DNA of 64,000 nucleotides from Galerina marginata (Eukaryota > Basidiomycota > Agaricomycetes > Agaricales > Galerinaceae). Each line of letters begins with the position of its first letter. Position 1 is the first letter of the stretch. Made by a program: the position numbers and the translations under genes. Positions 21,301-31,629 of this stretch are shown in pieces. Below the pieces are notes generated by a model, which worked only from the letters and a program-made list of their open reading frames with translations, was not told where the DNA came from and made no database searches. The stretch lies in NCBI GenBank assembly GCA_023014335.1, contig JAECYW010000003.1, positions 3,100,001 to 3,164,000 on the forward strand, given 5' to 3'.

Positions 21301-23190
21301 AGGTATGATTGGAAGTACAAGGGAAATAGCTGTGGCCCTTACCCGTTGTTCAACAACATGATCGTGAGTTGAAATAGTATCGAGCTCCGCATAATCAAAC
21401 ATTTTGGTGTCGTCGTCCTCCCAAAACTATAGCACGGTGACTGGTCAGGTTTCAACGAAATAAGCAAAAATTCCGAAGCATACCTGCTTCTCAATGGTAG
21501 GCTTCTTCGGTGGAGGCATAGCAAGTTTGATAACCCTCGTTCCTTCCTTTTTTCCGCGCAGCTGTTTGACCATACTCGCGAAGCCGACTTCGCCACCAAG
21601 TGAAAGGAAAGAGCTGTTGATTGGCGTCTGAAACTTCCAAATAATCTTGTCCTGGATGACGTCCTCGGTAGCGCACGGCAACTGATCTGCGATGTGGATA
21701 ATAAAGGTAGGATACGGAGTGGACGCGGTGAATATGACAAGCCCACGCGAAATATACTTTTCTTCTTCGGTTAGTTTGTGTTGACGTGAGCTGGGGCCAG
21801 AGCGAACAGGCGCTGAAGGAACAGGCCGTTCAACGTAGATGTACGCTGTGATTTCGACTTCCTCGGGTTCTACGGATAAATCCTGAAAGATAGAATGACT
21901 TCAGGGATTGCGTGGATAGGGCGATAGTGTTTGCACCTTTGCTTTCCCCTTTCCCTTTCCTTTACTCTTCACAACCTTTTCTTCTGTATCAGATGAATCA
22001 ATGATCTCGATCTGGTCATCATCTTTGGATTTCTGCGACAAGAGGGGTTAGGATAATGATTGAATGCATGAACGACTACGAAATACCTTGGTTTTCGGCT
22101 TTGCCTGCTCATCGTCGTCCTCGGAAACCTCATCACTCTTTCGTTTGGTACCTTTCGGCTTCGGGGCAGTCTTCACGGCCTTCTTTTGTTGACGCTTTGC
22201 TGCAGCGGCTTTCTTCTTTTGGGCAGTAGCTACAATAGCTGGATCTGTGACGCGAAATTTTAGGTAGGCTGATGCTAATAGTCAGTAATATTTGGGTATC
22301 ATCAGTATTACAGGGAACATACCTGAAGGATGCTCCTGAATTATCTCGTGTACCATTTGCTTGACGCTGACAGGTTCTTCATCTTCCTCTGCTTCACTTC
22401 CGGCTGTTGGGCCATCCTCAATGGTATCAGGCACATACATATCACTATTGGGGTCTGTGCTCATAAGGACTTATTGATAATGACGATGGAGGTGACGGAT
22501 GTAAGAGAGAGAGGGCCCCAGAGGCGTCCCAGAACTGTCGAAATAATCGCCTTATTAGGCAAGAATTCAAAATTCTCAGAATCACGATGTGAAAAAAAAA
22601 ATCACTAATTCTCAAGGATTTCTGGAAACCCTGTAAATCTGCTCGACATTGTGTCTTTGGGTATTTAATAGGGAAATTATTTCTAGAGACGAAGTCAAAA
22701 CCTCGAGTCTTGTCTCTTCTCGAAGGTGGAAATTTCCGCAAGGGAACCACAGGCAAGTTTCGCACTTAATGAGGACCAGGACCTATTAATAGGGTAATTG
22801 ACTTCAGTGATCTTGACACACACATGTGGCGATCGTGTGGACAAATCTTGGATGAGTATCTTATCGGGAACAACGAAACGACCTTACGAGTGCTTTTGCT
22901 TCCAACTTCCCAGTCTCCATAGATTTGCGCTTCGTGAACCGGACATTTTACGTTTGCGCCAAGACGAGGCCTCACACTTCTTATTTTCTGAACCATGGTC
23001 TTCGCTACCCCAGCTAGCTTCCGCCAAGAAGATGGGCTCTGCGAACATCCTCAGGCAGTGGGACCGCACATGGAATTTGCAACAAACGAAGCCTATGGGA
23101 CAGCCCCCACATATGGTATACAGGAAAGGATTTTCTGTATGGTTTCTTGTTGTTCTTCTTCTCTGTCTTGGTAGCTGTTTATTCCTTTGA
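18340..23190 (+). CDS. Stalkless dynamin-like GTPase with C-terminal membrane segment (DYN2), interrupted by a transposon in intron 4
   Basis: Exons 18340-18382, 18435-18466, 18518-18896, 18956-19063, 22687-22752 and 22808-23190 fit all phases, giving 336 residues. G1 is GSKASGKSSL, G2 TTCP, G3 DLPG (149-152). The G4 position reads LTHTCGD, again not TKxD. A HFLFSEPWSSLP segment matches the dynamin PW region. The protein ends inside a hydrophobic helix (SVWFLVVLLLCLGSCLFL), typical of a tail anchor. Identity to DYN1 is roughly half, with the same six-exon structure. Intron 4 is 3,623 nt because a 3,562-bp Tc1/mariner element sits 6 nt after the donor. Without the element and one TA the intron is 59 nt. 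Introns 3 and 5 have GC donors. Coding potential is intact; whether the long intron is spliced is unknown. Confidence 0.75.
19072..19160 (+). repeat. Left terminal inverted repeat
   Basis: Starts CAGGGTTTCCAGAAATCC, passes a long T-run and ends near CCTAATAAGGCGATT. It pairs with 22545-22633. Confidence 0.9.
19207..20339 (+). CDS. Tc1/mariner (IS630-like) DDE transposase
   Basis: Exons 19207-19869, 19919-20021, 20070-20138 and 20200-20339 join in frame to 324 residues. The N-terminus is a helix-turn-helix (residues about 1-60, GWSTDDICSALCVSTASLYR), followed by a second DNA-binding segment containing PPGPLRGRPR. The catalytic triad is visible: D in FVTVDESS, D in SVLVMDNCRIHH, and E in PYSPDLNPIEESF. 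The C-terminal helix ends WFRHAGYVVA. All introns are 49-61 nt. The acceptor of intron 3 was placed at 20199 because it restores STWKAYLRR, the usual continuation after the E motif. It should cut and paste the element at TA sites. Nothing visibly disables it. Confidence 0.85.
20458..22464 (-). CDS. Second gene of the Tc1/mariner element: lysine-rich protein with a SAM-like C-terminal domain
   Basis: Exons on the minus strand: 22464-22323, 22274-22087, 22032-21937, 21882-21484, 21426-21343, 21293-21129, 21075-20458. Every junction is in frame, giving 563 residues. Layout: acidic N-terminus; Lys/Ala-rich stretch (AQKKKAAAAKRQQKK) and GKGKGKAK, likely nuclear/DNA contact; a globular domain (about residues 145-275); a second segment with FWEDDDTKMFDYAELDTIS; a Pro/Ala/Val/Gln-rich linker; and a C-terminal helical module (LPAFCQRYNVNATDQERLEK ... 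DWKTFAGFTALSWRRIV) resembling a SAM-like fold. Its function is unknown. Because it lies wholly between the TIRs and is uninterrupted, it is either a transposition accessory factor or a cargo gene. Confidence 0.75.
22545..22633 (-). repeat. Right terminal inverted repeat
   Basis: Reverse complement of the left end with a few mismatches. It is followed by TA at 22634-22635. Confidence 0.9.
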
Positions 23191-23515
23191 CCGTAATCGA
23201 TGATGAACCGTTCATAAAGTAGAAGTAGGAGTGCCTCGATCAAGTTATACAACCGTCAATTGGAAAAAGATGTTAACGTTTTAAAAGTTTCCCACATCGA
23301 GCAATTAGTTTGCAAATGTAGTTTTTTTTTTTTTTTTGCAATCAGTTTATGGTCTTGCGTAAGCTAGTACAGCACATATGTAAACGCCAGAAGGGCTCAG
23401 CGAGCCTTGCCTCGCCGCGGTTTAATTCTACAGGGAAGGAAATATACAGACATTTAAGAAAAGAAAATTCAAGTACGCACGCTCAACGTCATCGATAAGA
23501 AAAAAAACGAGGAAT
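23191..23515. other. Convergent intergenic region between DYN2 and X2
   Basis: Contains a 16-base T-run near 23322 and no gene. Two genes end into it from opposite sides. Confidence 0.5.
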
Positions 23516-24243
23516 TTAGGCCTTTCGACAGCGTGATGAACTTCCGTCCTTTACTAAAGTACCACACCGGGGACAGGTTGATCTAATGGTCTTAAGATCA
23601 ACTGCACCCGCATTCCAGTTGACGGGGAGAAATGCGCGGACATGCGAATGGTATGATGCCATTACTGATGCAGGGAGTGTTGGGTAGTCATTGGCTGGGG
23701 GAGGAGGCCGATTTTGACGAGCCAAGTATCCTGTAATATTGTCGACCTGGCTGTCGGCTTCCTTGAGACATGCTTGTGCTTCTTCGAAAGCATGCTCTAG
23801 TACGACCAGTTGGAGCTGGCACTCCCTGAACCGGGAAAGGATAATGTCCGCCTCGGCTTGAAGAGTATTCATAGCTGCTCGAGCGACGTTGAATGCGCTC
23901 CCAGAGCCGTCCATGGCTGTTTCAGGGCGGAAAAGATTGCGAAGGATGTAGTCCTCCTGGTCTCGCCGTACGGTCCTGCATTGTAGGGCGACACAGACTA
24001 CGCTCTGAGCGTGGGTGAGTGTCAAACATTGGTTGGTTTTGTATCGGTTATTATTTGGACGCTAAGGGTGCATCAGGACCTTGAAGAGCAGAAGAGAGTG
24101 CGATGACTGCTCACTGCATTACTTTCGCCAAAGCGCCAGCGCCTTACAGCTGATTTGAGCTGCTCTGAAGAAGAAGTCGACAGAACGTCATTGTTCGAGG
24201 TAGCAATCTCATAGGATTCAGAAATACATCTGGTCATTGCCAT
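23516..24243 (-). CDS. Two-exon gene X2: small coiled-coil protein with C-terminal CxxC (paralogue of X1)
   Basis: Exons 24243-24115 and 24004-23516 on the minus strand join in phase 0 across a 110-nt intron (GTGAGC...CTCAG), giving 205 residues. The second exon has exactly the length of its counterpart in X1. The coiled-coil segment reads ECQLQLVVLEHAFEEAQACL. The block SVMASYHSHVRAFLPVNW and CPRC are kept, while the linker between them has diverged. The 5-prime flank is also duplicated. The C-terminal SSSRCRKA adds a cysteine absent from X1. No known family. Two intact diverged copies suggest function rather than decay. Confidence 0.75.
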
Positions 24244-24869
24244 GCTTAAGTTTCTAGCACAGAAGTGAAGGAATGGTTTGTAACATCGGTTCAGTTTAAG
24301 AGACGTTGCAGTCGTGTCATGGAAATCACGTGGTTATACCCACTTGAAGAGTACTTGGGATTGGTCTTGAATCAACGATCTTGAATTAACAATTTCCGAG
24401 CTATAGTGAGGTCTCTAACCTCGTGGGTTCTATTGTTCAAATGGTCCCAGCTTCAACGGATGAGTAAGATCGAGCAGTGGGCGACAGGTGATTTGGCAGC
24501 CAACCGGCGAAAACAACATTGTCGGTGTGGTTATAAATGAAATCAGTGGACTAAAGAACATTACGTAAGATCCGGTACCCTCGCACCCGCGTGCATCGAG
24601 TTCACTGACCTAAAAAGTGTCAAACATGAAGGTATGCCAAAAAGAAATGCAGCATAACTGAGGACAGAAGTGGAAAGATCTTTTCAAGAATAAGGAAGTT
24701 TCATGGGAGAACTTTGACGTTTGCTACACGTACAGCTTCCTGGCGGCTGGCCGTATCTTAACATTCTTTGAATCAGGAATGAAACGTTGTGCCTGTCCGT
24801 TCGGCAATGAGTCACTTCCAAGCTTTTCCGTATGGAGACTGCTTCATGTTACGCGACACAGTGCCTGCC
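24244..24869. other. Upstream flank of X2
   Basis: No gene. The part near 24600-24720 is the inverted counterpart of 3510-3650. It then grades into the repeat block at 24.9 kb. Confidence 0.45.
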
Positions 24870-25690
24870 CGAAACGGACTGTACAAATGTTGGCTACCGT
24901 CTATCTAGATTTAGATTTACACCGCCTGGACCGAAGTATTATCAAAGCATGGCGTCTGCCCAAAACAGACGAACAGATGTTGACTTCTCACCCGTCCCAA
25001 AATGAAAGGGCCAAATTTAGGTGGGCATGATGTTGACATCTTTCCCTTCCCAAAATGAAAGGGCCAAATTTAGCCGTCTTGCCACTTGACCAAAACGGAC
25101 GTTGACTTCGTCCATGCGGTATAAATCTAAATCTAAATCTAAATTGTCATAACGCTGGATCTACCTAATTGCATTCTTATGTCGCAGATCGCGCAGTGGG
25201 TCCACTGGGTGTACTACCCTACCAGACCAGCCGCACAGATGTTGGCGACACAGTGGCTGCCCAAAACGGATGTACAAATGTTGGCTATCATCTATCTAGA
25301 TTTAGAACTACACCGCCTGGACCGAAGTATTATCAAAAGCATGGCGTCTGCCCAAAACAGACGAACAGATGTTGACTTCTAACCCGTCCCAAAATGAAAG
25401 GGCCAAATTTAGGTGGGCATGATGTTGAGTCATTGTTGACATCCTTCCCTTCCCAAAATGGGAGGGCCAAATTTAGCCGTCTTGGCACCTGTCCAAAACG
25501 GACGTTCTTTCTTTACATTTTATACTAAATCCTAAATCCTATCCCGCAGATCCCGTGGTGGGCTGTGTATACTAAATCCTAAATCCTACCTAATTGCATT
25601 CTTAGGATTTGGGATTTAGTAATGTCGCAGATCGCCCAGTGGGTCCACTCGGTGTACTACCCGACCAGAAACACCAGCCGCATATCTGCC
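24870..25690. repeat. Imperfect tandem duplication of about 0.4 kb built from MITE-type sequence
   Basis: GTACAAATGTTGGCTA occurs at 24881 and 25272 (offset 391). CCCAAAATGAAAGGGCCAAA recurs several times, and CGCAGATCG(C)CCAGTGGGTCCAC occurs near 25183 and 25624. AAATCCTAAATCC blocks at about 25530-25615 match those of the element at 2.8 kb. The apparent ORFs in it repeat with the DNA and are not genes. Confidence 0.75.
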
Positions 25691-26928
25691 CTACAACGCG
25701 GCGCAGCCGCGTCTGTGTGAAAGCATTGCCGCCGAAGTGGAACGAGGCACAGCTTGTATGACGATAATCAAATGTTTATGGTACCCGATCTCAGTAGAAT
25801 GAGACAATATGTATCCCACCATATCCCAGCAGACCTGAGCAGATGGGCCATTCACTGGGATATGCCTGCTCAAACAGACATAAAAATGAAAGAAGGTGCC
25901 ATGGATTAATCCAGTTCTGGGGTGCCGTGAGGCATTCTCAACCAGATTTGGAACGGGAAGGCCAATTGGCACTCAATAGAAGGCGACCGGAGTCCGAGAT
26001 CCGCCAACTCTTGGTCTGCTGTCATTGTAGATTGCAGTAAATTAACGTGAAGCGGTTTTGTGCATGCGCAGGTACAATGAAGTTAAAATGGGATCTGCTT
26101 ACAGACCGTTCTAAATTTAATTCCGGCAACATTGAACAGCATTTGAAGTCTGCATTTACTACAGCAAAACAATAAAGGAATAAGGCAAGGGATATATTTT
26201 AGCAACTGAATTATGGTTGAACTCACGAGGTAGGCTTGGTATGTCGACGCAAAGGCAGTGAAGCCACCCCAGTTGACGTCCAGAGTTACATTTGCACATG
26301 ACATCATCGCAAAAGTCCTGGAATTTGGCGGAAGGTGTTCATTGATGTGCAAGGTGCTAGCATGTAATCAGACACATCCATCAGGCATATCCTATTACAA
26401 TGACCAAGGGAAAGCGCTCACAGGAAGGTCGCCGTCGCCTCACACTGACTGCGGTGTAAGGGCAGCACAACCGGAGCTATTCCTATTCTATGGTCCGCGG
26501 CATATGCCATTCTCAATTAGGCGTGAATTGATCGCCATTACACATACCCACCTAAATTTAGCCCATTTATTTTGGGCAATAAAGCACGTTCCGGCTATGT
26601 CGCGGAGCATAAAATAGCTGTTCTGTGTAATCGAAGTGACAGCAAGAGTTCAAACCTCTCGATTGCGGCCATCCGGCGTCAGAAAGCCCTCCTTTTTTGT
26701 CCAGATTTGGAGATAAACCAGCTGGCAATCCAAACGCCTAGACCCAAGAGGGATCCATGGGTGATGTCAGAGAGTTGCTTCTTCTCGTGCTCAAACAATT
26801 TTTGGATCCTAAACATAGTCCCAACGGAATTTGTTGCCTTTTAATCTAAGTGCTTTGATCACAAAAAATGCGACAGGCTCGTGTAGTGTCTAACTTCCGA
26901 CTTCTTTTCCATCTACAACTTCTTTACT
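25691..26928. other. Gene-free stretch
   Basis: No supported gene. Short open frames at 25691-25972 (minus) and 26258-26617 (plus) show no domain. A fragment of the CCTAAATTTAG...TTTTGGG element is seen near 26550. The end includes the upstream region of the WD40 gene. Confidence 0.4.
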
Positions 26929-28510
26929 ATGTCGAAGGCAGAACAAATCTGGTTTATCTTAGACCAAAGAGTGCAACATACGTTGCAGGAAACCATCCAT
27001 GCCGTTTCCGTATCTCCCAATGGCCGTTGGCTGGTGACTGGAGGTAGGTGTTTTTGCTGCTTTGCCTCACAGGATCTGAGATATAGGAAGGCACCTCTGG
27101 AATACTGAAGATATGGGACCTTCCCTCGGGAAGACTTGGTCAAACTATAAATATTGGATCAGATATCACCGTCATAAGATGGGTAAATATGACTTGGCAA
27201 TGTCATACATTCTGGGTCGGATGTTTGGATGGATCTGGATGCCTATACTTCTCTCCTTTGCCACCGCCGTCCAGAGCATGGCCGTGGTTTCACCGGACTT
27301 ACGTCGTGTGCAAGCTTCATTCCTTCTTATTCAAGCTTCTGAGAGCATTTTTTATTCTAGAATGTCCCAAGTTCCACCTTCCTCCTTGCTGGCCGGTCAT
27401 CTATATCAGGCCCCGTTGAAAGCTTGGCTGCAAGTGCAAACCTCGTGGCGATCGTCGGCAAGAATGACTTACAAATATGGGAAGTAGAAACACGTTTTAC
27501 CAGTCATGGGGGAACGTCCATTGTGTTCTCTTTATCTGATATTCCAGGCAACTCTAAACCTGAAGGACCAGAATCGATTAGCTATCTGGTGTCCACTCTT
27601 CAGATTCCAGGACCAATTCTAGCCGGTAAACGGATTCATACCGTTCACTTCTTCTCAAGCCAGGAAATGGTAATAATTTCTCTGGTTGACTCCAACCCTG
27701 CAGGACGTAGAAGTATTATGTACGCAGCAGCACAGTATTTTCTTCAGCAAAATCACTGATAAATGCCAGTGCTACTTATCGTTTGAAGCCATGGAAAATC
27801 ATGAAGTCAGTAGAGATCAACCGCCGGGTGTGAGTGCCTTTTCCTCATTTTGTTAATGGGCCTAATTTTTATTTCTAGTGGCTCGGCAGCGATAAGCGAA
27901 GATGGACGAACCTTCGCCGTCACTAATTTGCTCGATGGAGTAGAGTTCTTCACACTGCCAAATCTGGTTCACTGCCGGAAAATCCACCAGGATATACCTG
28001 CTTGGGCCAACGTCACTCTCGGAATAGAATTCCTCAGCACTGACTATATTGCCGTTGGCGGATTTGGCGAGATATGCGTTTACCACGTCTCCGATAGCAA
28101 TGCAGTATACCACCTTCGCAGTTCCAACACAGACGGTCAGAATCTAAGCTACTTTCTTCTCAGTAACTTCTTACTATTAGTGGTTTTAGATGCATATCGT
28201 TGTATTTCGGTAGGATATTGCACTCAGTTGGACGGACTGCTACTGATTCATTTAGACAATACCTTCTCTCGGAATGCTAGTAGGTGGGTCATCTAAAGGT
28301 GTTGTGGTAATGTGGACCTGGAAGAAGGTGCGCATATCGTGTTCCTACTCTATATGAGAATTTGATCCTGGCATTCTACAGCTAAATATCAAGGCGCGAA
28401 AATGCTCTTTATGTGCAAAGAGCGTCGTATGCGTGGGTCTGGCGGCAATTTTTTTCTTTTCGATTTTTTTTGTCATGTTATTATACCTTGATATTTCTTG
28501 GAATCGGTAG
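26929..28510 (+). CDS. WD40-repeat protein with C-terminal membrane segment
   Basis: Exons from 26929: 27087-27305, 27361-27719, 27770-27829, 27879-28135, 28190-28209, 28256-28327 and 28382-28510 follow in matching phases. Repeat signatures include AVSVSPNGRWLVTGG, GILKIWDLPSGR, NDLQIWEV, AISEDGRTFAVTN and GMLVGGSSKGVVVMWTW. The last exon encodes KARKCSLCAKSVVC followed by a strong helix (AAIFFFSIFFVMLLYL), so the propeller is probably tethered to a membrane. The first junction is the weak point: the natural donor (27044) leaves a one-base mismatch, while a weaker donor at 27034 gives a 53-nt intron in frame but drops the VTGG residues. Either the gene uses that donor or it is damaged there. 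A 20-nt micro-exon (28190-28209) is needed. Membrane-tailed WD40 proteins of this kind are common in agaricomycetes (recognition). Confidence 0.6.
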
Positions 28511-29004
28511 AATAATGTAACAAGCGGTATTTATTTTCACCGTATTTTATGCTCCTGTGTAGTTGGAGCGCTCCAGCAATTTGCGACACCAGACTTAGGA
28601 ATTTTCAGATAGCAAATTTAGAACAAGTGTGATACTCCGTTACTCTACACCTCGCCGATGCACGGGTATAATCTAGATCGCCAAATATTTCAGAGGTTAG
28701 AGAGCCGTGGCCATGAAATGGAGATTAGAATCGTATTATTTATGAACTCGTCTACTGGAAGGGTGCAACGTTCGTAGACAGCTGTACAGTTACCCTAAAA
28801 TGAGGCGAAGGAAAGCCACAACTTCTTTCATTACGAGATTCGCTCCGATAATAGTTCTCTGGGAGTGACAATGTGCAGGGGTGGCTTTCATTTCGCATGT
28901 GGTATTGCTCAAAGATCGTCAAAAGGTTTAGAACATCCGATCCGCAAACCCGATGTCAAAAATAACGGCAAGTCGAGGGCTATAACTACAGATACAGCCA
29001 TTCT
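28511..29004. other. Intergenic region, WD40 gene to DUF6532-like gene
   Basis: No gene or repeat is seen. It includes the presumed promoter of the downstream gene. Confidence 0.5.
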
Positions 29005-31268
29005 ATGAACGCTCAAACCATGCCCATGCAACATTGGAACACTTCGCAGAACTTCCAGATCCAGAATCAGCATGCCCTCCCTGATGGCTTCATCGACCCA
29101 AATGACCTCTCGACGGTCTCAACCAGTCTCTTTGAACAAATGAGAAATTCTCAAGAACAGTACGTTCACACTTATAACTCGTTGTTGAGTGTCTCAATTT
29201 TATTATCAGGAACGACCTGCTCGGTTTCACTGGCAATGAAGATCTCGGTTCCTTGCCGTACGACTTTCGTGACAGCAACGAAATGGCTTTGACAGCTCAC
29301 GGCCCAATAATGGACCTACAGTTGCCTCCCGGGCTCAAAGAAACACCAACGGCCACGGAACACGGTTATGCACCAGGTGAGTCAAACGTCCCTGAGCGTG
29401 CCATCTTATTAACTGATTAATTACTAGGTCCAACATACTCGTTAGACCACCAGGCCACAAACGTACACGTTGGACCGTCCTCCTTCCCGGTGACAAATCC
29501 AGAGCGCCCGGGATACTCCCAGGCGACAAGCACAAATAGTGAGTCTGACGTCCCTGAGCATACCCTCACATCGAGTAAATAATCCACGATCTATTAGGCG
29601 CCGAAGCTTCGGGCTTCCAAACACATCGAGCACCCCCCACTACCGACGTCCGTTCTCCTATTCCTCAAACAAATGAATTACAATTCGCGCCAAATATCTC
29701 GGCTGAGGCTTGGCCGCCAGTAGCGCCAGAAAAACCTGCCGCGAAACCTAAGAAGGCAAAAAACCCCAAAACCCCAGGCCAGAATGCCGCCGCTAGTGGC
29801 AAGAACCGCCCCGTCACTACGACAGGAATGGCTGCACAACCCGCACATATTCACAGAGAGTCGGCAAGGCCAGCTACGGTCATAGGTATTTTGTCATCAG
29901 CTGTAGGCCAAGGATCAAGCCTGCCAGCCGCGACCCAGGTCGGTGTTCAGGGTCCTCCCGCAGGGGTTCCAGGGCTCCATTCCCTCCCGTCAAATCCTGC
30001 TAATTTTAGCGCTCATGGCCCTATCGGGGCAACCCCAATGCAGACAGCCCGGGGCATGCTTCAACCGCGAGGTCACGGTAGTCCTGGTTATCTCCCTCAA
30101 CCGCAAGGTTCTCCTGGTTATCTCCCTCAACCGCGTGGCGTCGGTCCTACTCGCGCGCCTAAAACTACGGGCGCGTTCACTAGAACAACCCCATTACAAC
30201 GCGAACCGAGTGGCGAGAACTCGATCCAGGCTCAAACCCATGCACCTTCAGAGCCAACCACCAGGTTCTCACCGTATCCCCAACAGGGGACGCGCACGAC
30301 TCCACTTCCGTCGACAACAACACCCTCGAGCTACGGCAGATCACTCTCGCAAGCTCCAGTGGAGCCACGACAGGCTTTTCCTTCAGCGGATGCGGATGGT
30401 GTTGATCGTCGGCAGCGATGGGGCAATAAGATCTTCATCGTGGACTGCGTTCTGGGCGACCTTTACACTCCGGCTCAAGGCCAATACCAAAACGTACAGA
30501 TGGAAAACATCGCCACGAATATCGTCAAGGAAACTGCCAAACGATTTGATAGCCGGGTTAATATACTGGACCATGAAGTGCAGAAATTGAAAGACGTTGC
30601 ATTACCCAAAGTGATTTCTTTTTTTTTCATTTCAAGCGCTTGACGGAGCACTGACGGACTTGACATTTAGTACCTTGACGCAATGAGGGTTTGGTGTGAC
30701 GAGGTCCAGTCAATTTCTCGAGCAATCGTTGAGAAATACTTTGCCCACCCTGAAGGTACTGGGCCCGAGCCTGAAATCTGGGCAAAGCTTGACAGCCCCG
30801 CTCACTGCCACACAGGAGAGACGGACGAGTTTACGGTAAGGAAACATCCCATAAAACATCAGATACGTCCTCCATAATTCTCATAATTCTTCACTTAGGG
30901 AACGCCTCTTATTTTCAATCACCCTTGTATGAGGGATTTTTTAGGGGAGGTTTGCTTCAAAACAGAGGACTCTCTGGCCGAATTCGCGCCTGCCAAATTT
31001 GACGGTATGTACCCCTTCGGTATGATCCTGTGGTCGGGAGTTGTCGTAAGTATTATCTTAATCTGGGAGAAGTTTCACTGATTTTTTTGGCGGTAAGTTT
31101 CGACAATCCCTCGTCGAGTTGCGTGATGGGTCTCGTATGCAACCCATCCCTTACTGGGAGGCAAACCTGCCTGCTTACCGAACAGAATTTGAGCATTACT
31201 CCAAACAGACGAGGTTCAACGGTATTCTGGAAGGCCAGTCGAAAAACTGGTGGCGTAGTGCCAGGTAG
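29005..31268 (+). CDS. Seven-exon protein with disordered N-terminus and a DUF6532-like C-terminal domain
   Basis: Exons 29005-29159, 29210-29376, 29428-29538, 29598-30610, 30671-30835, 30899-31045 and 31098-31268 are all in phase, giving 642 residues. Residues about 1-430 are Pro/Ser/Gln-rich and disordered, with a near-perfect tandem repeat GSPGYLPQP. The C-terminal 210 residues are folded: KIFIVDCVLGDLYTPAQGQY, then HPCMRDFLGEVCFK and MYPFGMILWSGVV, ending EHYSKQTRFNGIL. The order HPxxRD...FK...P..LW resembles the DUF6532 domain of agaricomycete hypothetical proteins; this is recognition, not a search. No function is known for that domain. The short spacing of about 0.5 kb from the WD40 gene does not imply co-regulation. 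Confidence 0.65.
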
Positions 31269-31629
31269 GACTGACGCTGGTACATCTAACCTACCCACTG
31301 ACGTGAACCCAGCCCGCATGCCGGAAACTAAGGCTGAGGCAGCTTGAAGTAAATTACGAAGTTTAAACTGACTCAGATTTCGTAGGGCAGCTGTCCAAGT
31401 AGCTTCGGTCTAGTCGAAATACCTTCACTCCTCGCCTCTATTAAATTCCTGTATCAAATCTACGCGCTTTTTTAACTTTACTTCACTCCTGTATATGACT
31501 TGTTAGCGGCATCAGACTCGAAATTTAAGGCTACCAGTATATTCAAGTCTACAGGAGTCAAATTCCGTGTAGTTCAATTCACCAGCTCGCAAGAATTAAA
31601 AATTGAGATTTTGAAATCTCGGCATTCTA
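31269..31629. other. Gene-free stretch with tandem-repeat debris
   Basis: About 31500-31620 shares phrases (AATTCACCAGCTCGCAAGAATT, TTTAAGGCTACC) with the tandem repeats near 56180-56400. No gene. Confidence 0.4.

Larger units (their letters stand above)
19072..22633. mobile_element. Complete Tc1/mariner-type element with two genes, inserted in DYN2 intron 4
   Basis: The ends are CAGGGTTTCCAG... at 19072 and its reverse complement ending at 22633. Both are flanked by TA (19070-19071 and 22634-22635), the classic Tc1/mariner target duplication. The inverted repeats are about 89 bp (19072-19160 and 22545-22633) and differ at only a handful of positions. Inside are a spliced DDE transposase on the plus strand and a 7-exon gene on the minus strand, arranged tail to tail. 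Low end-divergence and two intact genes suggest a young, possibly active copy. Confidence 0.9.
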
